A stretch of 64,000 nt of DNA, taken from the NCBI GenBank assembly GCA_024500155.1, contig CM044874.1, positions 40,432,384 through 40,496,383 of the forward strand, read 5' to 3'. The DNA comes from Chenopodium formosanum. Taxonomy: Eukaryota > Streptophyta > Magnoliopsida > Caryophyllales > Amaranthaceae. Shown piece after piece: positions 45,137 through 56,595 of the stretch. Below the pieces are notes generated by a model. The model worked only from the letters and a program-made list of their open reading frames with translations. It was not told the DNA's origin and searched no databases. Made by a program: the position numbers and the translations under genes. The stretch's first letter is position 1. Each line of letters opens with the position of its first letter.

Positions 45137-45421
45137 GGGTCTGTTCTCATTGACTGAACTCAGCTGAACTGAGCTGAACTGAACTGAATTGAGCTGAACT
45201 GAACTGAGCTGAAATGAATATTTTATAAGAGAAGGAAATTAGGAGCTGAACTGAACTGAACTGAACTGAACTGGACTGAACTTAACTAAACTGAACTGAT
45301 GAACTGAACTGAACTAAACTAAACTAAACTAAACTGCACTGCACTGCACTGCACTGAACTGAACTGAGCTGAACTGAACTGAACTGAACTGAACTGAACT
45401 TCAACGTAAGAGAATAGACCC
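45137..45421. mobile_element. Tourist-like MITE with a CTGAA minisatellite core
   Basis: 285 bp between TTA duplications (45134-45136, 45422-45424). Ends GGGTCTGTTCTCATTG and reverse complement GGGTCTATTCTCTTAC. Apart from a 33-bp break at 45217-45249, nearly the whole interior is a 5-bp repeat, mostly CTGAA with CTAAA, CTGCA and CTGAG variants, about 40 units. Confidence 0.85.
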
Positions 45422-45543
45422 TTAGTGATGGGATCGCGATGGTAGGAAAAGAACTTTAAAGAGAGTGAGAATGATATGATTACTTTGGGGATTAAGAAAT
45501 TATATGATTACTTTAAATGATCGAAATTACACAAAGTTTCATA

Positions 45544-46438
45544 TGTGGCTGGCCACACCATGCGGATAGCCACAATTTTTTTTTATTTTATTATTTTCTC
45601 TCCCTCCTCTCTCTCCTTTCTCTCTCGTCCTTCTCATTTTCTCCATAATCAAACAAATTCCAATCATCATTGTTGGAGATAATAGAAGCTTTAATTACCA
45701 TTTTCAATTGAAAAGGTAGAATTGCAGGATCTTTGGTTACGGCGGTTACCGATTTCAATTGTTGATAATTGTCTTCGTGGGTGGTTCATTCGTCAGTGGT
45801 GTTGGTTTTCGGTGATTTCGAGGGTGGTATTTTCGTTCGTGTATCAGATCTAGTATGGTGGTTTTTGGTGATCTCACGGGTGGTAGTTGTGGGTACCAAG
45901 AGTTCCAAAAGATAATGGTTTCGCTGGGTGGGTAGTGGTGGTTTGATGATGGTTTCGTTCTGGGTAGAAGTGGTTTGGTTGTTGTGAATCTGGGTTCATT
46001 GTTGGTTTTGGTTGGTAGTGGTTCGTTGGTGGTGGTTACGGGTTCATGGTGGTTTAGGTTGGTAGTGGTTTGTCGGTGGTGGTTCTGGGTGGTAGTTTTT
46101 TGTGGTCAAGGGTTACTAGATCCGATCAGGGGTTACATGTTTAGGGGTTACTTGGTCGGTCAGGGGTTACTTGGTCATGGACTCATGGGTTACTAAGGGT
46201 TACTAGGTCCAATTAGGGGTTACTTGGTCAGGGGTTACTAAGTCGGTTTGGGGTTACTAAAGGTTACTTGATCGGAGGGGTTACTAGGGGTTGCTAGGTT
46301 AAAGGGTTTACTTGGTCGGAGGGGTTACTTGGTCGAAGGGGTTACTAGATTGAAGGGGTTACTTGGTCGAAGGGGTTACTAGGTTAGAGGGGTTACTTTT
46401 GTCATGTGTAAACTGGTCGCACCGTGTGGCCAGCCACA
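45544..46438. mobile_element. GGCTGGCCACA-ended element with a GGGGTTACT minisatellite
   Basis: Ends TGTGGCTGGCCACACCATGC and reverse complement TGTGGCTGGCCACACGGTGC. The left interior is CT-rich (45593-45640), the middle is TGG/GGT-rich (45770-46110) and the right third (46110-46400) is an array of 13-18 bp units built on GGGGTTACTTGGTC. Related to the element at 33901-34965. No TSD was found and the superfamily is undetermined. The Val/Gly/Trp-rich ORF here is an artefact. Confidence 0.6.
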
Positions 46439-47041
46439 CACAAAACCTCCAATAGAAATTATGGTATTGGATAGGGTGGAGTAGATCTAGGGAGAAAATT
46501 CATGTCAGAGAATATGATTATTATTCTTTGTATTATTTAATTTATATTATTTACTTGTTTTCATATTATTTTATCTCAAATTGTGTTTTGCAAATTTTAC
46601 TTTGTTTGTTAAGGTTTTCTTAAACCCCAATGTGTTTTACTCAGATGTTTTTCTTCTCTTTATACCCCTTACCACTAGTTTAATTAATAATTTTGTTCAT
46701 ACCCTTTTTGGTTCTTAGTTCACAACACACTTTTCACCCACTTTTATTCAGATTAATTTGTTATCTTCATATGCTTTGTTTTCTTTGCAAACTATCCCGT
46801 ATGAGTTATGAATATTTATGTTAGCTAAATCCAAATCATTATGTAACTAAGACTTTCTTGTTGCTATCGTTGATAATTAATGACATTTACTTTTCATAAT
46901 TGAGCAGATTTTCAAAGTATGAAAATAATGGAGTGGAAACTAAACATATTTGAGTAAATCTTACCCTTAATTAGTACCGTATTTATTTAACTTATAATTA
47001 TGCCTTTTCTTTATAGAGTAAATTAAAAACGGTTACTATCA
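46439..47041. other. AT-rich spacer
   Basis: No gene or boundary recognised. Confidence 0.35.
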
Positions 47042-47498
47042 TCTATACTTAGTTAGTATTTAAAAACACAAACCACATATTTTTTACATGACACATGTCA
47101 TCACAAGTCACTCATTAACCCCATATGTCACATGTCACCTCCCTTAATTTTTTTGTTCAAGTCTTTATGCATTCTATAAGTTGGAAATTCAAGAAAGAAA
47201 ATGAAATGTTTCATTTCCACCATAATTACTACATATTACATAAAACATATGAATTATAATCAAAATTGTATTTTCATCTCCTACACTTAAAATATAACTT
47301 AAACTAATACGTCATTTCATATTCCACAATCTTCATATATATATACCTAATCCTTCATCTTCTTTCAAAGTTCTACTCTAACCATTTTTTTATTTTTTTT
47401 TAAAAAAGTTTTAGCAATGAAACAATTACTTTGTATACTATATCAAAAGTTTATCCAAGTAACAACTCGTGCATCGAACGGGTCAAAAGGCTAGCTAG
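47042..47498 (+). mobile_element. Putative non-autonomous Helitron
   Basis: The 3' end has a short hairpin ACTCGT-GCATCGA-ACGGGT (47464-47482) followed by CAAAAGGCTAGCTAG and then T, the plant Helitron pattern (hairpin, CTRR end, insertion before T). The proposed 5' end TCTATACTTAGTTAGTATTT follows A, again as expected. The interior contains ACATGACACATGTCATCAC and ATGTCACATGTCACC. No Rep/helicase. The 5' end is the weaker of the two. Confidence 0.5.
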
Positions 47499-48016
47499 TA
47501 AAATAAAATATAGGTACATCATTCGAAAACGGGATATAAAAAGCCGTAGAGAGTTACAATAATTATACCTTTTCTGTATTACTTTTTCTACTTCTGTACG
47601 GACATCTTTAATCAGAAACAACTTGCAATATCTACGAAAATAAAAGAATCCATTAAAAAAAATTGAACAATTAAATGAAAATAATAAGTAGCGGTGGTAA
47701 TAGCAACAGCAAATTCTAAAAGATCCACTAGTTGAAAGTAGCAAGGTAAGCAAGAATGCCTTTGTGGGCTATTATTATTTAAGAATAATCTAATTTAGGT
47801 AAGTGTACATAACATGCATATCAGCTTTTTACTTAAAACTTTTCTCTTCTGTAACGATAAAAGGTTACTTTTTAAAGGACATGCACCAAAATCAGGAACT
47901 TCTCTATTTGAGTAATAATAGGTTCTTAGCTTGTCAATTATTTTAATTATTCATAACCCTCGACAATCCTCACCTAGTTTAATTAAAGAATTTCAACTTA
48001 CAATATTTTACTATCT
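47499..48016. other. Spacer
   Basis: AT-rich; the minus-strand ORF at 47451-47753 overlaps the Helitron end and shows no domain. Confidence 0.35.
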
Positions 48017-48029
48017 GATAACAGTTTCC

Positions 48030-48222
48030 ACCAATTGGGGTTGACCTGAGTGGTTAAGGGCCTCTAGCTCCTTTACCAAGGTCTAGGGTTTGAGCCTTGG
48101 GTATGGAAAAAATCCCAGCTAGGAGGGATGCTGCCCATCGAGGTACCTATGCAAACTCCCACGGGAGATTAGTCCACTCGCTAAAGACGGGGGGAACTCC
48201 TCGTAATAGTATAAAAAAACAT
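48030..48222 (+). mobile_element. tRNA-derived SINE
   Basis: About 193 bp. A-box-like TGACCTGAGTGGTTAAGGG (about 48042) and B-box-like GGTCTAGGGTTTGAGCC (48080-48096) form an internal Pol III promoter. A tRNA-unrelated body and a short A-rich tail (ATAAAAAAAC) follow. Target duplication of 13 bp with one mismatch: GATAACAGTTTCC (48017-48029) and GATTACAGTTTCC (48223-48235). No intact cloverleaf, so not a tRNA gene. Confidence 0.8.
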
Positions 48223-48260
48223 GATTACAGTTTCCCCCATATCTCGGCATATTAGATCTC

Positions 48261-48273
48261 ATATAAGGCTCTT

Positions 48274-48304
<31 letters not shown>

Positions 48305-48320
48305 GAAATAATATAAGGCT
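48261..48320. mobile_element. Poly(T)-GAA micro-insertion with 10-bp direct repeats
   Basis: ATATAAGGCT (48261-48270 and 48311-48320) flanks a 40-base insert made of CTTTC, about 29 T, then GAAATA. Confidence 0.5.
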
Positions 48321-48480
48321 GTTTTTAGATGTACTTATATTCATGTATGTGTCTTGGTGCAAGTTAGTATCATTGTTTGTAGTTATTTTCGCTTAAGATG
48401 TTTATAATACTTGTTTCATAAGGAAATGGCTAGCCTGGATCAAGCCTTACGGACTCAATTGTCACGGGCAATTTGTGCTT

Positions 48481-48543
48481 GTCCTCTCTATGTAATATTT
48501 TTTTTTTTTTTTTTTTTTTTGAAGACCGTCCTCTCTACGTAAT
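48481..48543. mobile_element. Poly(T)-GAA micro-insertion with 16-bp direct repeats
   Basis: GTCCTCTCTATGTAAT (48481-48496) and GTCCTCTCTACGTAAT (48528-48543, one mismatch) flank a 31-base insert of A, about 23 T and GAAGACC. Confidence 0.6.
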
Positions 48544-49009
48544 TAAACGTTTGTCTTATTTTTTTATTTTTGTTATTAGGTCATTACTAAAAATAAAATT
48601 AGCCTATCATATAAATTTTACAAGATACCACGACTTTATTCTCAAAATGATTACGCACCAAAACTAAATTAAGTAAACTATGGCTTTGAAGGCAAATAAT
48701 TATGAACAAAAGGGGTAGAATGATAATTAGTGAAATTATCCATGCTATGTTTAAGTAGATTACAGTGCTTAACTTTACAAAAAAAAAAAAAATACAAAAA
48801 AAAATACAAAAAAAAAAAAAAAAAAAAATTAATTACACATATTATCCCTGCTAGATTTTATTTTACATCAAGTGAGGACTTCGTCACTTCATTTTTAGGC
48901 ATCATATTATATACAAATCATCATTGATTCTTTATATATCATGTTATATATGTATTTATGCTTCAAGTTTAGCTATACTCATCTTACTAGTTTATTAGAT
49001 TATAAATTA
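48544..49009. other. AT-rich spacer with A-runs
   Basis: Includes A-runs separated by TAC at 48779-48829. No gene. Confidence 0.35.
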
Positions 49010-49271
49010 ATCCGTTCCAAATTAATTAAATAACACATAGTTTGATTTTGTGTACTATTCACATAACTTCTTTTGACTTTGTTTTGTAATTTTATGTTGA
49101 GAAAAAATATAGTCAAATGGGGTCATGTTAGATTCATCTCAACATCTATTTTTTTTAATATCAAATTTTTATAATTTTTGCTACGATGTAATCAACAATA
49201 TTTGCATTAGTTAGTATACGTTGGCAAACGTGCCTAATTGAAATGTGTCATCTAATATGAAATGGAAGAAG
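49010..49271. mobile_element. Stowaway-like MITE, degenerate
   Basis: Reverse complement of the right end reads CTTCTTCCATTTCATATTAG then ATGACACATTT, a familiar Stowaway end. The left end AATCCGTTCCAAATTAATTA then AATAACACAT matches it loosely. TA dinucleotides flank both sides. Confidence 0.5.
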
Positions 49272-49365
49272 TATTGTTTTATTATCAGGCTATTATGTGC
49301 TTCTTGTTTAATTGATTTAGAGAGATCGGGTCATAATTATGATTTTATAAGATGATATAACATCA

Positions 49366-49587
49366 AAATTTGCAATTTGATAATTCAACACTTGATTAGT
49401 CAACAAGGCTTATAATTAAGATTTGTTTTATAATTATTAATAATCTAAGATTATATACTATGTTAAGATATTTAATAAAATTTGCAATTCGATAATTCAA
49501 AACTTGATTAGTCAACAAGGCTTAAAATTACAATTCATTTTATAATTATTAATAATTAAAGATTATATACTATGTTACCATATTTAA
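49366..49587. repeat. Tandem duplication, period 112 bp
   Basis: Two copies beginning AAATTTGCAATT(T/C)GATAA and containing TTGATTAGTCAACAAGGCTT, about 90% alike. Confidence 0.85.
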
Positions 49588-49927
49588 ATTCACGAGTATA
49601 CAACTTAGCTTCCTGTTACTTTGATAATTGATATGGTGATTAAGTAGAGAAATTTATCATTATATATTTGTATAAAATTATTAACATATTAAAAATCAAT
49701 TTGACTTTTATAGTGAAAGAAAACATTTATGATTAAAAAGGTTTCATCGATCCGTTTAACTGATTATATATACACATAATATCTAACCGTTCTATGGTAT
49801 TGAAATTAAATTATATCGGTAAATATTTTCAGTTACCTTATCTAATCAGTATGTTGTATCAAATTAGTTCAAAATATTAGTGATTATTACGATTTATAAG
49901 TTTTGTGTCTGCTTTAGTTAATTTCGA

Positions 49928-51421
49928 CATGACTAGGTTATGGATTCGTGTTTATGGCCTTCCATTAGGGCTCCTTGATCCTGAGTGGGTTGTCAAATCC
50001 TAGACCTTGCAGGGTTGGTTGAAACACTTGATTATGATGGTGATGAATATCTCGAAGATCCAGAGTTTCCCGGACAAGTTTTGGTTGATCTTTCTAAGCC
50101 TTTAATCCCTGGATGTTTTGTTCCCAGTGAATTCGCTCCCCTTTGGGTTTACTTAAGGTATGAAGGAGTTTTTAGATTTTGTAAGAAGTGTGGTTGTGTG
50201 GGTCATTACGAGGATTTTTGTAGGTCTTCGGATTATGTAGCGGCTAGGCGAATTCATGCTCGAATGGAGTCCTTTGAGGCTCAAGGCATGACGGTACACT
50301 AATCCTCTTAGGCGGCCTTTTTATACTAATATGGTGGAAGGTACTCAAGAAATTTCAACACCGGGAACACCAAGGTTAATCTTATCGTCTTAGCTCAAGA
50401 TTTTGATTATCATGAAGATAGCTCAAGTTCTAATCAGGCTGTTAATTTGGGTGGTGGTGATAATGACTCGTATAACGGTGATGATAATAATGCTAATAAT
50501 CCGAATGCTAATGATCACAATGAGGATAATCCTGAAGATAATAATGAAGAGAATAATGAAGATGATGATGAGAATCACGATCTGTCGAATAATGATGAAA
50601 ATGGTGATGCACATTCAGGTTCTGATTATGATAATGAGCCCGACAGCTCGGAGTCCGGTTCGTCTGAACAGGGAGATCACAATCTTCCTAATGGCCATGT
50701 TAATGGGGCCGCCAATGGCAATAATGAGGATAACAACGACAACTTTGATACTGATTTTATTCCCATTAATGGTATCTATCGAAACGGCTACATGACATAA
50801 ACAATTACTGCAACTACACCTTCCATATCAAAGTACTTTGCTTCTGGACAGAGCACAGATTCTTTCACTTCTTGTGAGACGGTTCCCACTACACCCGAGT
50901 CGTATCATAACACCTTATTTACTCGATTTATTGAGGAAAACATGGTTTCTACTGCTGAAGCTTAACATAAAAGGGCTGCTATTCCTCCAAGAGATCCGTA
51001 TGCACCTTTCAGCTTACCACGGTCAAGCTCCAACTCTGGTGGAGAGTTTTGTATGTCGGTTATTCTAGAGGAGATCTTTTTCACCAACAGTTCTGCTACC
51101 AATTCTGCTGAGTCTCCAAGTCCAGGGCTTGATCATTCTCAATCTCACTCCTCCGAGTCATTTGATTCGCATGTTCCAATGGATATGGAAGTGCAATCTT
51201 TGTTTGCTTTGCTCACACTCACGAAAGACTCTAACTCTTTCGATCGTTCTTCAACTGCTCACTGCTCTATGGAGCTTCCACCTCTAGCTGCTGCAACTGC
51301 TCCATCTGTGCCGCACAATTGGCCGAAGAAACGCAGCCGCCAACTACCATTCAATTGGTGCAGGTCATATGAACAACCTCCTTTCTTTGGGTATGCAGGA
51401 TCGTCATGGTCTCAAAAGTGA
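49928..51421 (+). pseudogene. LINE ORF1-like protein, broken
   Basis: Nucleic-acid-binding ORF1 of a plant L1 element. The start at 49928 gives MTRLWIRVYGLPLGLLDPEW, ending at TAG 50003. After a frame change it continues (49985-50302) through WVYLRYEGVFRFCKKC and the zinc knuckle C-X2-C-X4-H-X4-C (CKKCGCVGHYEDFC, about 50179-50220). A long Asp/Asn/Glu linker follows (about 50440-50690), then a Ser-rich C-terminal part (51053-51421). There are at least three stops or frame changes. The Met/Ile-rich overlapping ORFs are other-frame shadows of the GAT/AAT repeats. Confidence 0.75.
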
Positions 51422-51805
51422 AGGAAGATAAAAAAAAAAAATCTCAATTTATATAGCAAAGGTGACTTCTCCTTGTTTCCACCTTCGTCTCAGGTTTCTC
51501 ACCCCAAGGAAAAATGCTACTCTGATGTTTCGGTTTTTTATGGACTTGGGCTTTCATGGCTCTTCTTCTTCTGCCTTTTTAAATGCTGAGTTTAAGAAGG
51601 CTCCTTTTGATGCTGCTCGATGTAAGAGAAAGGTTACAGACTCTTAGGTTACATCCACTTTTAAGTTTCAAAAGTTGGATGATCTTGTTGCTACTTGCCG
51701 CCCACACTGTCCTTTAAATGTTCCTGCTCTTTCTTCTTCTTTTACACATATTCTAGGTGGTACCTTTGGTTCAGCGGCTGGCCATTCACAGCTCCCAAGG
51801 TGTCC
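51422..51805 (+). other. LINE spacer between ORF1 and ORF2
   Basis: Short broken frames (51462-51647) with a Phe/Ala-rich segment may be the eroded end of ORF1. Nothing firm. Confidence 0.35.
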
Positions 51806-54800
51806 ATGATTGTTACATCATGGAATTGTCAGGGTCTTAATGACGATAACTCCCCCAAACTCCCTTATGTTTTTTAGCTCTTACATAAGTTTAAACCTTC
51901 TTTTTTTTGTTTCTTAGTAAAACTAAGGTAGCTATCTCTGTTGTTTCAAGTTTGCTTGCTTGTACAAATCTCTCTTTTGTTAAAGGTTCAAATGCGATAG
52001 GTACTAGTGGTGGCCTAGTTGTTTTTAGGTTTGGATCGGAAGATATTTCTTGTGTTTTTTGCTACAAATGTTGTACTTTGTAATGTCAAAATTCCTAATG
52101 CAATAGATAAATGTGTGATGTTTGTTTATGGTGCTCCTGTTCTAGAAGATCGTCCCCAAGTTTGGGGCTTGATTTTGGATTTGTTAGCTATAGTCCCTAA
52201 TACTTTTATTACTGGAGATATTAATCAAATTTAACACCATTATGATAGGATTGGTGGTTCTAATGTCATTAGGGAATAGGATTCATTTATCGATTTCCGG
52301 CTTACTTTGAGTCTCATTTCCACACCTTTCAAAGGCCCACCTTACACTTGGTCTAATAATCGGGAAGGGGATGAACTTATTCTATAACGACTAGATCGTT
52401 CTTATATGACCTTAGATTGGTTCACTAACTTCCCTGAAGTAGGTTGCTCAATCAACCTATTCTGGTTTCAAACCATGCTGCCATTATTTTTTAGGATACC
52501 CCCTTCTGCCAACTCTCCAACAGGCCATATCAATTGGACAATTGGTGTCTCAATTATCAATAGATCCATGATTTTGTTACTTAGACTTGGCAACTGCAGA
52601 ACATTGGATCACCTATATTCCCTCTCTCAAAAAAGCTCGATTCTATCCGAGTTCAAATTAGGAACTGGTGCCTTGATAATAAGAAATTCTGGGGGGTGGA
52701 TTGGAAGAGTTTCAGTGAAGCACTCTCAGTTGAAGGGGATTTAATTCGGTCCGTCTCAAACACTTATTCTTATTTGTCCAATATAGTTACTTCGAAGGAA
52801 AATATATTGTTATAACTACATGGAGACAACGATGTAAAAAGGATTGGATCTTAAATGGGGAGTGCTCCTCTAAACTCCTTTTCTCAAAGGTAAAGTGTCG
52901 GCAAAAGAAGAATACTATCTCCTCCTTGCTAGATGAAGGTGACATTTTACAATCTGGTCAAGAAGAGGTTCAACGAATTGTTGTCCATTCTCTAAACGAA
53001 GCTTTTAAGTGCGATGCTCTTCCAATGTATGATCCGGAGATTGATATTGTCCTTCAAGAACTACATCTTCCTTTGATTTCTTCTTCACAGGTTAATAATC
53101 TAGAACGCCCCTTTAATGTAGTGGAAATACAGGCAGCGATGTTTGATTTGGGGAACTGTAAATCCACAGGTGCTGATGGTGTTACCGTAGAATTTTTCAA
53201 GCTTCATTGGCATACGGTTGGGGATTCTGTTGTTGCGGCTATTCAAAGTTTTTTTCATACTGGTTTCCTTATTAAGGAATGGAACCAATCCCTCCTTGTC
53301 ATGATTCCTAAGATTGCCTCACCTACAGAGGTTACTCACTTCCGTCCTATTAGCCTCTACAATACGATCTACAAATGTGCTTCTAAGTGCTTAGTTGCTC
53401 GGATGCGTCCTTATTTTCCTAGCCTCATCTCTGATTCTGAACACTCTTTTGTTCAAGGAAGAGTTATGTCAAATAACATCTTAATGTCCCATAAATTGTT
53501 GGAGAATATTAACTCTGCTAAAATGGGTTCTAGTTGGCTCGCTGCGCTTAAAATTGATATGAGTAAGGCATATGACATAGTTCACTGGACTTTCCTCTCA
53601 CAAGTTCTTCAAATCATGGGTTCCTTCAGATGGTTCATTAGTGTATCTCCACAGTCTCCTACAAATCTCTCATCAACGGCAATACTTCTAAATCGTTTAG
53701 GCCTAATTGTGGTCTTCGTTAAGGAGATCCTTTGTCTCCATACCTCTTCCTCTTTTGCATGGATATTTTTTCCATAATGCTTCACTTGGGCCAAGATTTG
53801 CGCCAGTTTTAGGGTATTAATATCTCTAGGGATAGTCCGGTTATCTCCCATTTATTCTTCGCTGATGATGCAATAGTTTTCTTCAAGGCGACCTCTTCTT
53901 CGTGCACTAGTATCCTCCAGATCATCCGGTGCTTTACAAAAATCTCTGGAGAGGAACTTAACCTCAACAAGTCACTGCTTAAAACCAGCCCGAAAACTCC
54001 TCCACTGGCGCAGGAGGAATTTAAAGTAATTTTCAGAATGGCGCCTATTCAGGTGTTTGACCATCATCTAGGATCCCCTATTGATTTCATAGGAAAGAAT
54101 CGGGATTTTTTCCAATTTCTAGTCGATAAAATTGTTGCGCGGATTACGACGCTCAATGTTGCCTGTCTTTCTCAATCACAAAAGTTAATCTTCATTAACT
54201 CCATCCTGGTTGCTATGGCTTCTCACCTTCTTTCTTGCTTTGAAATCCCGCTTTCTATTGTAGGGAAAACTGATGGCCTTCTGTTAAAATTTTTCTGGTC
54301 CCACTTGGGGAGTCAGGATATGCATTGGGTTGGCAAAGATAAGATACACCTCCCTCAGGGTATGGGAGGGTTGGGAATTCGCTATATCTCAACTTTAAAT
54401 AAAGCCTTTCTTATGAAGCAAGTCTGAAGAATTGTTAACAATCCCCAACTTCTCATTTCCGGAGTTTATACTGCCCGTGCTCACTTCTTAGCATTGGCTC
54501 CGTCTCCTGCTCGCCGCTTTTCGGGTCGGAGTTCCTACGGCCTTAGAGGTCTCCTACATGCAGATGCCTTTCTTTCCAACGGTTGCAGCTGGAAAGTTGG
54601 GAATGGCAATAACATTCTTGCAGGGTATTCTAATTGGGTCAATGGTACTATTCCTGAATTCAAACCAGGAATCCTCCTAGACACTACAAATGATTGGACG
54701 TTAAATTTCTTCATTCATCCCTAGACTCTATCTTGGGATGTTGATAACAAATTTCAGCAGTATTTTCAATCCCAAGACGCTTCTGCAATTCTTTCTATTG

Positions 54801-55872
54801 AAGCTCCTAATGTAAATGGAGCGGACTTCCACTACTGGGCGCCCACTATCTCGGGCAAATATTTGGTCAAGACGGGCTATGCAATGCTAATACAACAGCA
54901 CTCCCCTCAACCAGCTGACCCCTTCTGGAAAGCTCTTTGGTCCCTTCCCTTACAACCAAAATGGAAATTATTCTTATGAAAGTTACTTCATAATGGGTTA
55001 GCGGTCAAGTTGGAATTTCATCGCCGGGGGGTTCCAATACAAGATGTGTCATGTGACCTTTGTGGTGCACCGACCGAGGATTTTAACCATTTGTTTAGGG
55101 AGTGCAGAATTGCAAGAGCAGCATGGAGGGGTTGATGTTTGGACATCCACTCACAAGTTCATGGAAACCTTTCTATTTCAGATTGGTTCCAACATTAGTA
55201 CCTTCGTTAGTACTCTTTGGGCTCTGTGGTTATTTAGGAATAACATGGTTTTCAATCCTGCTACGCCTGTTACACAACCAGTTGGGTTGTATATTTTAAA
55301 CATCTTGCAAACTCATACTCTCTTTATGAATACATATTGTATTACGACAGTTTCCCCGTCTTCTACTATTCATGAGGGTTTGCCCCCGCCAGGGTTTCAT
55401 GTGGCTCATTTAGGGGTTTTTCGTACAGGTTCCCTCTTCGTTCAGATTCAAATTGATGGAGCATGGTACAAGGACACTAGGCATGCAGGAATGGGATGAT
55501 GTATTGATAATGCAGATCCGCTGGATCATAGGATTATTGGCGGGAATAATTTTGGACTTTGCACTTCCTCCCTTCATTCAGAAGTCTTAGCTTGTTTATA
55601 TGCCCTGCAATGGGCTTCCAACCGTCACATTCATTCGGCCCCACTTTTTACAGATTCTTATAATCTTGTCACTCTTTTGCAGGGTGATGGTCGGGGAGGG
55701 GGGATATTTGTGTTCTTTGGCTAGTGCAACAGACACAACATTTGAGCTCCACTTTCCAACAATGCGAGATTTACAAGCTAATAGGCAACGTGTTCACCGG
55801 GCCCACCAAATTGCAGGAGAAGATGTTGTCCTTTTTATTCGCTTTAATAGTAGGGAAAAAAAAGTTAAATAA
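51806..55872 (+). pseudogene. LINE ORF2: endonuclease, reverse transcriptase, RNase H (broken)
   Basis: Starts MIVTSWNCQGLN, the L1 endonuclease N-terminus, stopped at 51875-51877. The endonuclease resumes with FITGDINQI (about 52210) and PPYTWSNNREGDELI (about 52340). RT (52926-53777) shows GADGVTVEFFK, VTHFRPISLYNTIYK, and the palm motif LKIDMSKAYDIVHW. After a shift the second catalytic motif FADDAIVF appears (53858). A C-X2-C-x-H-x-C element reads CDLCGAPTEDFNHLFREC (about 55050). RNase H has IDGAWYKDT (about 55455), SEVLACLYALQWA (about 55580) and LFTDSYNLV (about 55645), so the D, E, D residues persist. More than ten stops or shifts; not functional. Confidence 0.82.
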
Positions 55873-56280
55873 GGTTAATCAATTTTCTAGGAGTTATGTT
55901 TTTATTAGTACAAATTGATGAATAAGTAACATTTGTTTGGATCAATAATTCAAAACAATGATAGGACGAATAGACAAAAGTCACAAAACCGTAAGAGAGC
56001 ACAACCTAACAAGAATCGTCTGAAGTCTTTTTTATTTAACACAAACTAGACGGAAAATATTAATATGAGTACAAGAAAATTGGATGTAAGTAATCCAAAC
56101 AGAAGACACTAGACCAGCATAAAAGCAAAGGTAAAACATAAAACTAAGGATCCTAGGAGCAGGAACCCGTGTTTACCTCAATAATATCAATATATAATGT
56201 TAATAATATAATTAATCTTCCCTTTATTCATGCATGTAGATTAAGATGACAGATATAATTCTAATGAGGTTATCAATATA
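55873..56280. other. Spacer right of the LINE
   Basis: AT-rich, nothing recognised. Confidence 0.35.
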
Positions 56281-56593
56281 CTTCCTCCGTTTTCAAATAC
56301 TTACTCTATTTCTTCATATGCGGAATTTTTGAAGAATTTGGAGAAAGTAATAAAATATAGAGGTAGTGGAGTAGGTGAAAAAATAAAAAATTATAAAAAG
56401 CAAAAGTAATATAGAGAATTGGAGGAGAGAGAATATGAAATTAATAAAATATGATTTATGTTGGGTCTACTGTCTACTAGGTGAGAAAAATGAATTAAAT
56501 ATTGTAAAACCTTTCCAAATAAGGAAATAGGAGCAAGTATTTAAAAAATGGTCGGAAATGAAAAGTGAAGCAAGTATTTTTAAACGGATAGAA
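56281..56593. mobile_element. Stowaway-like MITE
   Basis: Left end CTTCCTCCGTTTTCAAATAC; reverse complement of the right end TTCTATCCGTTTAAAAATAC; TA on both sides (56279-56280, 56594-56595). Subterminal GAGCAAGTATTT repeats. Confidence 0.6.
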
Positions 56594-56595
56594 TA

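Larger units (their letters stand above)
49928..55872 (+). mobile_element. L1-type LINE (non-LTR retrotransposon), decayed
   Basis: Order: zinc-knuckle ORF1 (49928-51421) and ORF2 with endonuclease start (51806), reverse transcriptase (52926-53900), zinc-binding C-terminal motif (about 54900-55130) and RNase H (about 55450-55700). It ends near the A-run at 55857-55864. The 5' end is not definable and looks truncated. No TSD seen. Many stops and frame changes show that it is old. Confidence 0.85.

Noticed and set aside
45975..46196. Val/Gly/Trp-rich ORF
   Set aside because: Low-complexity GGT/TGG stretch of a non-coding element.
48042..48096. tRNA gene
   Set aside because: A and B boxes are present but no cloverleaf or anticodon arm; better explained as a SINE with its own target duplication.
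50403..50795. Long Met/Ile-rich ORF
   Set aside because: Out-of-frame reading of the GAT/AAT repeat in the LINE acidic linker.
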